DNA from: Nitrospira sp.
GTDB lineage: Bacteria; Nitrospirota; Nitrospiria; Nitrospirales; Nitrospiraceae
Direction of reading: 5' to 3'
Assembly (NCBI GenBank): GCA_036984305.1
Contig: BQWY01000001.1
Location: 1,571,501-1,635,500 of the forward strand
DNA length: 64,000 nt
Shown here one piece after another: positions 42,226-50,840 of the stretch. Position numbers and translations under genes: made by a program. The number at the start of each line of letters is the position of its first letter. Within the stretch, counting starts at the first letter, position 1. Under the pieces are notes generated by a model. The model searched no databases. It saw only the letters and a list, made by a program, of their open reading frames with translations, and was not told where the DNA came from.

Positions 42226-43531
42226 GCAGGCGCCCTTCCTTTTCCTCCCAGATGGAAATGAGCGGGACAAATTTTGATGCGAGCAGATACAGCAAGACGG
42301 CGAGGGCACAGGCGCCCGACAAGATGGTCAACTCCGTCCACGATGGGAAGTATCGGCTCCAGACGTACGTGAGTCTCGGGTGGGTCAACGGCGGGACGAT
42401 GATCAGCATGCGTTCGACGTACATGCCGATGTTAATGCCGATCCCCAGCAGCATCATGCCGAACGGCCATGTGCGGAATCGAGGAATGGTCAGCAGCGCC
42501 AGTGGAAACACGTAGATCAAGAGGATCATGGACCAAAAGGCGACAGCATAGTCCCCGGTGACCAACGCATGGAGGATGGCCATTTCGTCGGGTATTTTCC
42601 CGTACCAGACCGTCAACTGATCCGCGAAGTATAAATACGCCAGCGTCAGCGTGGTGACGACGAGGAGCTTTCCCAGTTTGTCGAAATGTTCCAGCCGAAT
42701 GTAGTCGTCGAGGGCACCCTGGCGCCGGACGACGTACAGTCCGACCGCGACCATGGCCAAGCCGGAATGGACCGCCCCCACGACAAAATACGGTGCGATG
42801 ATCGAAGTGTGCCATCCCGGTACGAGCGACATCCCGAAATCCCAACCGACGATGGAGTGGACGGAAATCATGACCATGACGATGAGGGGCGTGATAATGC
42901 GGATCGCGGTGCTCAGGGTTTCCCATTCCCGTTGCGTTCCCTTCCACCCCAGACACAAGAGGGCATACACGGGCTTGCGCCAGCCGCCGACGCGATCGCG
43001 AGCCAGCGCAAAATCCGGAATGAGCGGTAGATAGAGATAGATCGTGCTGGCGGTGGCGTAGGTAAAAATGGCCGTGGCATCCCACATCAACGGTGAGCGG
43101 AAATCCGGCCAGATGTCCCGTTGGCTGGGGTAGGGTAACAGGTAATACCAGCGCCAGACCCGCCCGAGATGAAAGAAGACGCACAGCGCGGCGATCATCA
43201 CCGAGATGATGGTCATGAGCTCTGCGATCCGCGTCACCGGCCGGCGCCATTGCGCTTTCGTCAGCCGCAGGACCCCCGAAATGAACGTGCCCGAATGGCT
43301 GACGCCGATCCAATAGACGAAGGAGGCAATGTAGGAACTCCAGAAAATCGGATGATGCATATTAGTCTGGCCGATGCCCGTCTCGATCTGATGCACCCAG
43401 GTGGCCGCTCCGGCCACGACAATGAGGGCGAGCCCGCACACGACCGTCAGATAGGTCGGGCCCACGTGTCTCAGCGGGGCCAGGAGGTCCCGATTGATCG
43501 TGGCCATCTCGTTCCATCCGGAGCGCTGCAT
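42209..43531 (-). CDS. actC: ACIII subunit ActC, NrfD-like quinone-binding membrane protein
   Basis: A 440-residue NrfD/PsrC-type membrane protein with about ten helices. Characteristic is FWSSYIASFVYWIGVSHSGTFISGVLRL, the HLGRVWRWYYLLPYP motif and the WDATAIFTYATASTIYLYLPLIPD stretch. ActC holds the quinol site and a proposed proton path in alternative complex III. The start may be 43531 or ATG 43507 (MATINRD). Overlaps the ActD-ActE gene by 17 nt. Confidence 0.88.
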   Translation of the reverse strand: MQRSGWNEMATINRDLLAPLRHVGPTYLTVVCGLALIVVAGAATWVHQIETGIGQTNMHHPIFWSSYIASFVYWIGVSHSGTFISGVLRLTKAQWRRPVTRIAELMTIISVMIAALCVFFHLGRVWRWYYLLPYPSQRDIWPDFRSPLMWDATAIFTYATASTIYLYLPLIPDFALARDRVGGWRKPVYALLCLGWKGTQREWETLSTAIRIITPLIVMVMISVHSIVGWDFGMSLVPGWHTSIIAPYFVVGAVHSGLAMVAVGLYVVRRQGALDDYIRLEHFDKLGKLLVVTTLTLAYLYFADQLTVWYGKIPDEMAILHALVTGDYAVAFWSMILLIYVFPLALLTIPRFRTWPFGMMLLGIGINIGMYVERMLIIVPPLTHPRLTYVWSRYFPSWTELTILSGACALAVLLYLLASKFVPLISIWEEKEGRLHGSGG

Positions 43532-43536
43532 CGTGG

Positions 43537-44244
43537 TCAATTCAACCGCTTCAAATAGGTCACCGCCGGGTCCGTGCCCAGCGACTCGAGCAGCTTGAAG
43601 CCGCGGTCGTTCTTGGCCATGCGCGAGACCTGGCTCTCGGGGTCGCGCCGGTTGCCGAACACCAGCGCGGACGTGGGGCAGGTTTGGACGCATGCCGGTT
43701 GGATCTCTCCGTCTCGTACCGGCCGCTTGTCGAGCTCGGCCTGTTCCTTCGTCTTGCGGATTCGCTGAACGCAAAACGTGCATTTCTCCATGATGCCGTT
43801 CATCCGGACCGTCACGTCCGGATTCAGTTGTTCCTGGAGAGGGGCATCCCAGTGAGGGTCGAACCAATTGAACTGCCGGGCGACGTATGGACAGTTGTTA
43901 CCGCAGTAGCGCACGCCGATGCAGCGATTGTAGACCTGCGCGTTCAACCCATCGGGCGTATGGTAGGAGGCGTAGACCGGACAGACAGGCTCGCAGGGGG
44001 CATTGGCGCAATGCTGGCACAGCACCGGCATGAACTTGACGGAGACGTTCGGATACTCGCCCTCCCAATACCGTTCGATGCGAATCCAATTGATCGCCCG
44101 GCCCTGAGCCGCCTCGGCTTCGCCTGAAATGCGAATGTTGTTTTCCGCGTGACATGCCACGACACAGGCTTCGCAGCCGGTGCATCGGTCGAGATCGACG
44201 ACCATGCCCCATTGGGGCGTCTGAGGTGAAGTGGAATCGCTCAT
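43537..44244 (-). CDS. ACIII subunit ActB2, four-cluster ferredoxin-type protein
   Basis: A 235-residue Fe-S protein with four cysteine groups: CTGCEACVVACHAENN, CQHCANAPCEPVCPV, CIGVRYCGNNCPY and CTFCVQRI with CVQTCPTSALVFG. These match the C-terminal half of ActB (and DmsB/PsrB-like subunits). In Rhodothermus-type ACIII this half is fused to the molybdopterin-like half; here it is a separate gene. Carries electrons between quinol site and haems. Confidence 0.93.
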   Translation of the reverse strand: MSDSTSPQTPQWGMVVDLDRCTGCEACVVACHAENNIRISGEAEAAQGRAINWIRIERYWEGEYPNVSVKFMPVLCQHCANAPCEPVCPVYASYHTPDGLNAQVYNRCIGVRYCGNNCPYVARQFNWFDPHWDAPLQEQLNPDVTVRMNGIMEKCTFCVQRIRKTKEQAELDKRPVRDGEIQPACVQTCPTSALVFGNRRDPESQVSRMAKNDRGFKLLESLGTDPAVTYLKRLN

Positions 44245-44279
44245 GATGCCTCCTGCGTTGCGATCGATGTCCGCCTTCT

Positions 44280-46466
44280 TCAGTGCCTCGCAGCACGATC
44301 GATGCCGATCAAGCCCGGCCTGTCGACCGCCGGCTCCTGAATCAATACAAGTGAACTCCGCCCCGCCAGGGGTTCGATCTGCACTCTCGTGGCGCCTCGG
44401 GCCAGGGCTCCGGAAATCTCATCGAAAATCGGTGCGATGAGGTGCAACGGGTTACGTCCCCTCCCGCTGGCGTACCGCCCATATGTCGCATGCCCTTGTC
44501 CAATGGGCATGGCGACCACGTCGGGGCGTATTCCGGGAAACAGCACCGCCGGGACGTCGAGCATACCCACCGTGGATCGAATGCGCACCAGCTGTCCCTG
44601 CTCGATGCCGTAACGGGTGGCGGTTTGAGGATTGATTTCAACCCACGCTCCCCACGCCGCAGTGGTCAAGGTGTCCGGCAATTCTTGCAACCATGGCAAG
44701 TGCGCTCCGTCCAGGCCGACGGTGGTAGACACGTACGGGTAGAAGTAGAAGGGATAGTCGTGAGGATCGCCCTCGAAGCGAGGAAGGTCCAAGGACTCCG
44801 GCGCACGCGGGCGTTGGATGGACACGGGTGTTGCGGCAGCAGACCACCACCCGCCCTGCTGAAGGTGGTCCGTCCAGTGAGCCTCGGCCTCAGCGGTGGA
44901 TGCCACCTGCGCTCGGGCGGCCGTCCGCTCCCGGAGAAGGGTGGGAAAATCCGGCCAGGGAAACCGATCCTGATCCAGCGACCTGCCAAGTTGCAGGATG
45001 CTGTCTCCCAAGGCACGCGTGTTGTCGTACAGGGGGCGAACGACCGGCTGTAAGAGCCCGATCGTCTGAACGGCCACGCCTCCGGGAACGACATGATCGC
45101 CCCAGGATTCGAGCCATGCATGGGCGGGGCAGACGACGTCGGCCCTCGAGGCGGATTCGTCCAGAAAGGGCCCCAGGCTCGCAATAAAGGCTGCATGATC
45201 GAATAAGCGGTCCAGACCCAGGCTTGGCGGGATCGCATGGAGCGGGTTGCACTCGTTCAACAACAGAACGGTGCGCTCCCCGCGCTCGAACTGCGACACG
45301 AGATCCAACACCGTCCGTTCGGTCAGCCATCGCGCGCCCGGCGCGGGGTTGAGAGCGCCGGACGGTTCGTACAATTGAAGACCTCCCGGTCGGCCTACGT
45401 TTCCGAGAAGGGCGTTCAGCCCGTTGATCGCTTCGAGCGTAGGCGTGGCATTGGTATGCGCACAGGCCGTGCCACCCCCGAGGATCAGTGGGTGTCTGGC
45501 CGTAGCCAGCTCTCTCCCGAGCTTCACGATGTCGTTTCGTGGAACGTCCGTGATCCGTTCGATCTGTTCCACATCCACGGCACCGTACAGACGTGCAAAC
45601 GCCTCGAGGGATGCTGCCGGAAGCCGGTTGGGTGCTTCGGTCATCACGACATGGCCGAGCGCGATCGCCAGCAGGCCTTCCATCCCGGGCTTGATGGGAA
45701 TCCATCGGTCGGCATTCGCGGCTGTCAACGAGAGTCGCGGTTCGATATGAATGAATCGACCACGGATCGAGTCCCGCCCTTGTCGCATCCGGCCGTAGGC
45801 GACCCCATAGGAGACGGGTGACAACCAGTGTTCGAGAAATGGGGCCCCAAACGAGACGAGGAGATCGGCCTGTGCCAGGTCGTAGAGCGGCAACGTGTCC
45901 GTGCCGTATCCGTGCCGAATGGCCGAGCGGAGCGGCATCTCCGCTCCGGGATCGAACCAGTATAACTCCCCCTTGGCCACATGGATGAAATCTTCGAGCA
46001 GGTCGCCCAGTGTGCCGGACAGTGGTTTGCTGAGTATCACCACGCGCCCGGGTGCCGTACGGATCTGCTCCAGGATCGAGTTCAAGGCGTCATCGAACGC
46101 AATCGGTGTGAAGGACGCGTCGGTCGCATGGCGCGGACGGAACATGGCGTCGCGAAGCCGGTCGGGATGGTACAACCCTTGAACCGCGGCTTGGCCTCGC
46201 GCGCAGAGTTTGCCCTGGTTCACCGGATGGATCGGGTTGCCTTCGAGTTTCTTGGCCCGTCCTTCCATCGTGCGCACAAGGACGCCGCAGCCGGCCGGAC
46301 ACTCCTGACAGGTCGAGGCGTACCAGTCCGCCACTCCAGGCACGATTTCATCGTCTGGCAACAGGTACGGAACGAGTTTGTGCGCACTCGGTTTGCACCC
46401 TGGCATCGCGGCCGCGGCGGCGGCGGCGACCGCAGTTTTCAGCCAGGTGCGACGCTTCATGTCCAT
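44280..46466 (-). CDS. ACIII subunit ActB1, molybdopterin-oxidoreductase-fold protein
   Basis: A 728-residue protein homologous to the molybdopterin oxidoreductase fold, with a twin-arginine start (KRRTWLK) and Ala-rich segment ending MPGC (Cys24), so it could be Tat-exported and lipidated. Cluster-binding CQECPAGCG followed by a later Cys (KLCARGQ) is visible. In ACIII the equivalent domain carries an Fe-S cluster but no molybdenum cofactor. ATG 46466 has GAGGAGGAC. Separate from ActB2 by 36 nt. Confidence 0.88.
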   Translation of the reverse strand: MDMKRRTWLKTAVAAAAAAAMPGCKPSAHKLVPYLLPDDEIVPGVADWYASTCQECPAGCGVLVRTMEGRAKKLEGNPIHPVNQGKLCARGQAAVQGLYHPDRLRDAMFRPRHATDASFTPIAFDDALNSILEQIRTAPGRVVILSKPLSGTLGDLLEDFIHVAKGELYWFDPGAEMPLRSAIRHGYGTDTLPLYDLAQADLLVSFGAPFLEHWLSPVSYGVAYGRMRQGRDSIRGRFIHIEPRLSLTAANADRWIPIKPGMEGLLAIALGHVVMTEAPNRLPAASLEAFARLYGAVDVEQIERITDVPRNDIVKLGRELATARHPLILGGGTACAHTNATPTLEAINGLNALLGNVGRPGGLQLYEPSGALNPAPGARWLTERTVLDLVSQFERGERTVLLLNECNPLHAIPPSLGLDRLFDHAAFIASLGPFLDESASRADVVCPAHAWLESWGDHVVPGGVAVQTIGLLQPVVRPLYDNTRALGDSILQLGRSLDQDRFPWPDFPTLLRERTAARAQVASTAEAEAHWTDHLQQGGWWSAAATPVSIQRPRAPESLDLPRFEGDPHDYPFYFYPYVSTTVGLDGAHLPWLQELPDTLTTAAWGAWVEINPQTATRYGIEQGQLVRIRSTVGMLDVPAVLFPGIRPDVVAMPIGQGHATYGRYASGRGRNPLHLIAPIFDEISGALARGATRVQIEPLAGRSSLVLIQEPAVDRPGLIGIDRAARH

Positions 46467-46497
46467 GCCGCTGAAGTCCTCCTCTGGTCGATCGGCA

Positions 46498-47022
46498 TTA
46501 CTTATGACAGGTCCAACAGTCGCGCGAGGCTCCTCGAGCCTCATGGCAGGACAAGCACCATCCCATTTCGTGACTTTCAGCGCGAGGAGGGGCGGCCATG
46601 CGTTCGACATGGCCGTGACATTGCTGGCACTGCAGTCCGTTTGCGAGGTGCATCTCATGCGTGAAGTACACGAAGTCCGGAAGTCGATGCAGGCGCGTCC
46701 ATTCGACCGGTGTCTGTGCGCTCCAGGAGGCGAGCAGCTTCCGAGTCTCCGATGTTTCGTCCGCTAGATTCCGGTGGCAGCCAATACAGATGTACATGGA
46801 CGGGATACCAGCCGTGGGGGAATCCGCGGCCGCTCGATGGCAGTACAGACACTCAATGCCCAAGTCCCCGGCGTGCTTCACGTGGGTGAATGCCACAGGT
46901 TGCGCTTCTTGGCCCGATAAATCGGAGCTCCCGGTCGAGTACAACGTTCCGACACCCAGGGCGCCCAGGGCAGCTAATACCAGCACCACCGCTCCTTGCC
47001 ATCGTGTGCGAGCGCTCGTCAT
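46498..47022 (-). CDS. actA: ACIII subunit ActA, pentahaem cytochrome c
   Basis: A 174-residue cytochrome with an N-terminal membrane anchor (about residues 10-28) and five CxxCH motifs: CLYCH 58-62, CIGCH 79-83, CQQCH 132-136, CLSCH 156-160 and CWTCH 169-173. This is the ActA pattern of alternative complex III. It leads the operon, 31 nt ahead of ActB1. Confidence 0.92.
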   Translation of the reverse strand: MTSARTRWQGAVVLVLAALGALGVGTLYSTGSSDLSGQEAQPVAFTHVKHAGDLGIECLYCHRAAADSPTAGIPSMYICIGCHRNLADETSETRKLLASWSAQTPVEWTRLHRLPDFVYFTHEMHLANGLQCQQCHGHVERMAAPPRAESHEMGWCLSCHEARGASRDCWTCHK

Positions 47023-47137
47023 CGGACGATCCTGGTCGCGCCGACAGGCGCCACCGATTCGACGCGGTCGCCCTGCCGGCGCCGCGTCCGGTTGCGCCGA
47101 CCGCGTGCGTGCATGGGACTCCGGCAGCGGAAGTCCG

Positions 47138-47578
47138 TCAACGCTCGACGCCGACCGATTCGGCCTCCATCAGCCGGGGAGGACGACGGTTCGCTTCCTG
47201 CTCCGACAGCAATTCCAACGCAATCGCGTTTGGTCTGAGGGAAGATCCGTCCTCGAAGTCGATTTCGTCGATGGAAAATTCCTGACCCGATGCCACCTCC
47301 ACATTGCGCCGCCCACACGTGCACTCAAAAGATGGAGTGGAGCACGCCGTGATCCGGTTACAGTCCCTGCATCGGATCGACATGGGCACTTCGCAGAGGT
47401 GAAGCGTCGCCTGGGCGGCGGGGGTACCGCGCGTCAACAGCTGAAACGAGAATTGGAAATTCGCGGGATCGATCTCTCGCAGTCGGCCCACGCTCAATAC
47501 CACCGACCGCACCAGCCTGCCCGCGGCCGCTTGTAATACGGCATCCACAACGCACGTTGCCATCGCAAGTTCGCGCAT
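47138..47578 (-). CDS. HypA-like zinc protein lacking nickel-binding His2
   Basis: A 146-residue protein matching HypA/HybF: MRELAMATCVVDAVLQAA, VRSVVLSVGRLREIDP, NFQFSFQLL, and a zinc site from IRCRDC plus CTCGRR. HypA uses the N-terminal MHE motif to bind nickel for [NiFe] hydrogenase maturation; here residue 2 is Arg (MRE), so nickel delivery may be lost. A C-terminal extension of about 30 residues is present. Start has GGAGGAGCGTC. No hydrogenase gene is in the window. Zinc-dependent regulatory role is possible. Confidence 0.8.
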   Translation of the reverse strand: MRELAMATCVVDAVLQAAAGRLVRSVVLSVGRLREIDPANFQFSFQLLTRGTPAAQATLHLCEVPMSIRCRDCNRITACSTPSFECTCGRRNVEVASGQEFSIDEIDFEDGSSLRPNAIALELLSEQEANRRPPRLMEAESVGVER

Positions 47579-48076
47579 GACGCTCCTCCTCTCTTGCCCA
47601 GATGGTGACGACCGTTTCTGAGACCGACGACTGCTTCTGAGACCGCGGTGTGGAGATCGGTCCAGTTGGTTTTTTCCTGCTCGACTTGGTGATCGACGAT
47701 TGCTGTATGAGACGCGCGCTATGAGGTTCGGGGAGATGGAAGGGAAGGAAATGTGACGGGAAACGTCGGGCATGGGTGTCCCACTTCGAAATTGAATGTC
47801 GCCGTCTGCATGGTTGGCATTTTGACGGTAGCATGACGCGGAGCTCTCAGCACTGGAGATAACCCTAGACTCCCGTCTGCCGGCTCGGCGCTTGAGAGCC
47901 CCTGCCGTATCTCTGCATTGAGCCCAACCCTGTCAGGTATCAGTTCGTCACGGAACGATTGCCGGTCAGGACCAGCGCGCGGGGGATATGACAAGGCCTT
48001 TTCCTAGTTGGAAATGTCGCACCTTGGAGTAGCGTGACGACCAGCAGCAGCTATCGGTCGGCTCGCGCGAACTCGG
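47579..48076. other. About 500 bp without a recognised gene
   Basis: Spacer between the divergent HypA-like and 48077 genes. Only short frames without ribosome sites; no RNA gene recognised. Confidence 0.4.
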
Positions 48077-48388
48077 ATGGTAGAAGGTCGTACTGAAGCC
48101 CGCGTCCTGAGTCTGACGAACGTGCAGGACTACGGCCCTCGAGACGGGTCCGTGTGGTCGGACGGATTCGATGAGCGGATCATGAGCGAGCGCCTGCGGT
48201 TGCAGCATCTCGAGAGCAGTCGGGGAGAGGAGGCGGCACGGACCTGGGCCGCTGGGACCGCCAAGCTCTATCTCGCCATCACCCGCGATCCTCACCACTA
48301 CGCGTCTCATGCCGAATGGCAGCCTCGATTTCAACACAGCATTCGAGATCTGGAGCAATTTGTGCGACCGTCACGCGTTCCCCAGTGA
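48077..48388 (+). CDS. Small hypothetical protein
   Basis: About 103 residues, or fewer if ATG 48182 is used. The C-terminal part (RLRLQHLESSRGEEAARTWA, then KLYLAITRDPHHYASHAEW) looks helical and protein-like. No strong ribosome site is seen at 48077. Family not recognised. Low confidence as a gene. Confidence 0.4.
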   Translation: MVEGRTEARVLSLTNVQDYGPRDGSVWSDGFDERIMSERLRLQHLESSRGEEAARTWAAGTAKLYLAITRDPHHYASHAEWQPRFQHSIRDLEQFVRPSRVPQ

Positions 48389-48444
48389 GAGGTCGGTGTC
48401 GGTGGTCAGATGCGGCATCCTTGTGGAACTGAGGAGGTCAACCC

Positions 48445-48789
48445 ATGGTCAAGAAAAAACAGGACAGACGGACGTCCCGAGGCACTAAGAGCCGGCGCAA
48501 CTCGAAATCGGGGTCGCGAACATCGCGACGGTGGTCGGCGGAGGTCATGAAACGGAGTGACGCGTTGGATCTCGAAACGGGAGTCTTCAAAGGAACCCCT
48601 CGCCAAATCGCCGCGTCGCTGAAGCGGTCCGCCGTCAAGAGCAAACGGAAAAAAGGAACACCCTACCAGTCCGCCATGTCGATGCTCACGTTTCACATCA
48701 ATCGTGGCGGCAAGGGAATTGGTGCTGCTCAACGCCGGCGTCTTGAGCAAGCCAAGGACGAATTACGGCGCCTCTTCGGGAAGACCTAA
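48445..48789 (+). CDS. DUF3175 protein
   Basis: A 114-residue basic protein with the DUF3175 core: RRWSAEVMKRSDALDLETGVF, then RQIAASLKRSAVKSKRKKGTPYQSAMSML and FHINRGGK. The N-terminus is a Lys/Arg/Ser-rich extension. The family is of unknown function and often near stress or DNA-related genes. Preceded by GGAGG at 48432. Confidence 0.85.
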   Translation: MVKKKQDRRTSRGTKSRRNSKSGSRTSRRWSAEVMKRSDALDLETGVFKGTPRQIAASLKRSAVKSKRKKGTPYQSAMSMLTFHINRGGKGIGAAQRRRLEQAKDELRRLFGKT

Positions 48790-48897
48790 AGCCTACCTCA
48801 CCACTGCATTGAGCGCCTCACGCCGCCGCCTCAACCTCCGGCGAGTGTTCAAGCGCTCCGTCCCCGCCACTCGGCGAAAGGTCTCGCCGTTCTCCCG

Positions 48898-50442
48898 TCA
48901 CGTCCCGGATGCGCTTCGAGTCGCCTCTACAAACGCCTCGGTGGAATCGTCGAGCGCTCGGCTGCGACGTCCGTTCGCCCGATGAATATACAGCAGCGTC
49001 CCACTGCCGGTCCGGTCGTCAGTCGGTGGCGACGCCATCTGGTAGCGAACAGGCTTGGCATGGTCGGCCATTTGCAGTGCGGGGTCATAGACGCTGTTGA
49101 ATTTCCATAGCATCTTGACGAAGTTCGTCTGTCCTCGCAGAAGGTGTTTGGCTGCGATCGACGCAGTCGAGCGTAAGGCCCTCCAACCCAAATGCTTCCG
49201 GTTCAAAATCTGCTGCGTCTTCACGAGTTCCTCATAAAACTCGGGTAAGGACAATGTGGTCGGGAGCACCGCATGCTGAATGTCGAACAGTCGATAATCG
49301 CGCGATGTGATGGGCCGGGGTTCCGTCAGCCAGCTTTCCGTACCCGGATACGGAGTGTTGACGCTGATGTTCACGATTTCAGGAATCTCTAGACACCACT
49401 GCCGGATCACCTCGAACTGCGCCCTGTCCCAGGCAGGGTCCGCAATCAAGTTGAGGGCCACCGTGATTCCAAGCGAGCGCGCATACTCCAGAGCTTCGAA
49501 ATTTTTACTCTGCGAGATACGCTTCCGGTGCCGGGTCAGACCGGCTTCGTCGAGGGCCTCGATCCCGATGAACATGTATTGCAGACCCAGTCGTTTCCAC
49601 ATGCGGAAGACGTCCTTGTTGCGAAGGAGGACGTCCCCGCGTGTTTCGAGATAGTACTGCTTGCGGATTCCGTGCTTGGCCACGGCTTCACCGATCTCAA
49701 GCCCGTGTTTGGCCTGAATGAACGCGACATCATCGACGATGAAGACCCCAGGCTCTCGAATGCGTGCGAGGTCCTCGGCGACGACCTCTGGGCTGACTGG
49801 CCGGTAGCTGCGGCCGTAAAACGTCCAGGCGCTGCAAAACGAGCAGTCCCAGGGACAGCCGCGAGAGAACTCGATGGAGGCGCAAGGGTCCAACACGCCG
49901 ATGAAGTATTTATGGCGATGGCGGAGCAGGTCCCTCGCAGGTCTGCAGTCGTCTAAATGGGACACAAATGAGGGCGAGGGGCCTTCCCCGTCGGCCGACA
50001 CGACTCCGGGAACGGAACTCACGGCGCGGGCGTCGTCTAGCAGTGCATCGAGGAGCGGGCCCACGCTAGGTTCCCCCTCGCCCTTCACCACACAGTCGAT
50101 CGCCCCGTCGGCATGGCGCAGGAGATCGCCCGCTATGAATGAGGCGCTGTGGCCGCCGACGAAGAAGAAGGTGTTCGGCCGCTGCGCTTTCGTCAGCTTG
50201 GCCAAATCAACAATTTCCGGAACATTGGCCAAATAGTTGCACGACACACCGACCGCGTCGGGTTCCCAGGATGCGACTCGTGCGAGATAGTCCCGATGTG
50301 TGTCGATCTGGAGATCCAACAGCGCCACCTCGTGACCGGCTCTCCGAGCGGCTTCGGCCACGAGTTCCAATCCCAGGGGCTCGAGTCGCAGGTAGACTTT
50401 TGTGTACATGAGCGGTCCGGGATGTACGAGCAGCAACTTCAT
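48898..50442 (-). CDS. hpnR: Hopanoid C-3 methylase (B12-binding radical SAM)
   Basis: A 514-residue enzyme. It begins KLLLVHPGPLMYTKVYLRLE with a B12-binding-like domain, then the radical SAM cysteine motif CPWDCSFC, followed by TPYPGTESW. The N-terminal sequence and length match HpnR, which methylates hopanoids at C-3. Implies 3-methylhopanoids in the membrane. ATG 50442 follows CAGGAG. No other hopanoid gene is in the window. Confidence 0.9.
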   Translation of the reverse strand: MKLLLVHPGPLMYTKVYLRLEPLGLELVAEAARRAGHEVALLDLQIDTHRDYLARVASWEPDAVGVSCNYLANVPEIVDLAKLTKAQRPNTFFFVGGHSASFIAGDLLRHADGAIDCVVKGEGEPSVGPLLDALLDDARAVSSVPGVVSADGEGPSPSFVSHLDDCRPARDLLRHRHKYFIGVLDPCASIEFSRGCPWDCSFCSAWTFYGRSYRPVSPEVVAEDLARIREPGVFIVDDVAFIQAKHGLEIGEAVAKHGIRKQYYLETRGDVLLRNKDVFRMWKRLGLQYMFIGIEALDEAGLTRHRKRISQSKNFEALEYARSLGITVALNLIADPAWDRAQFEVIRQWCLEIPEIVNISVNTPYPGTESWLTEPRPITSRDYRLFDIQHAVLPTTLSLPEFYEELVKTQQILNRKHLGWRALRSTASIAAKHLLRGQTNFVKMLWKFNSVYDPALQMADHAKPVRYQMASPPTDDRTGSGTLLYIHRANGRRSRALDDSTEAFVEATRSASGT

Positions 50443-50740
50443 GGTCGGCTCCTGATGTGAAGTCGTTTTGAGAGAGAGGCGATGTCGCCACCATATCTGA
50501 GGGGGGGCCGCCTTGCGGCTGGGACTACCCCCAGTTGAAGCGCTGTCAATCAATTCCGAACGTGGGGAACCGTTAGTTCGAGACCTCCGCCTTGGGAAGT
50601 CCGTGCGATCAGGGTTTTCCCTGGTATTCATAGAAGATTGCCTCGGTTACGGTGTCGAACATACAACCTTGCGATGGACGCATTGTGAATGCATGACGGA
50701 AGCGTTATGAAAAACACGATGTAAGAGTTGCAAGATGTTC
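50443..50740. other. Leader-like non-coding region
   Basis: Holds short hairpins on the plus strand, CAGGG-TTTT-CCCTG near 50615 and GCATT-GTG-AATGC near 50690, that lead up to the terminator at 50741-50775. No coding gene supported. It may be an untranslated leader or small RNA. Confidence 0.4.
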
Positions 50741-50775
50741 AGGCTTCGCCCTCGAAAGAAGGCGGGGCCTTTTTT
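50741..50775 (+). terminator. Rho-independent terminator
   Basis: AGGCTTCGCC (50741-50750) pairs with GGCGGGGCCT (50761-50770), including two G-U pairs, around a 10-nt loop; six T follow (50770-50775). It is the clearest intrinsic terminator in the window and lies 65 nt before the membrane protein gene at 50841, so it could act as an attenuator or end a small RNA. Confidence 0.75.
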
Positions 50776-50840
50776 ATGTGCGCCATCGATCTCGTCAGTA
50801 TGGACGTGGGAGATTCTTCTCCGGAGGTACGTTGCGACCG

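Noticed and set aside
44280-46466. ActB1 as a nitrate reductase, formate dehydrogenase or nitrite oxidoreductase catalytic subunit
   Set aside because: Length, Tat/lipobox start and neighbours (pentahaem ActA, NrfD-like ActC, ActD/E) fit ACIII better; no Mo-ligand motif of those enzymes was recognised.
44442-46664. Plus-strand frames opposite ActB1
   Set aside because: Shadows of a well-supported minus-strand gene.
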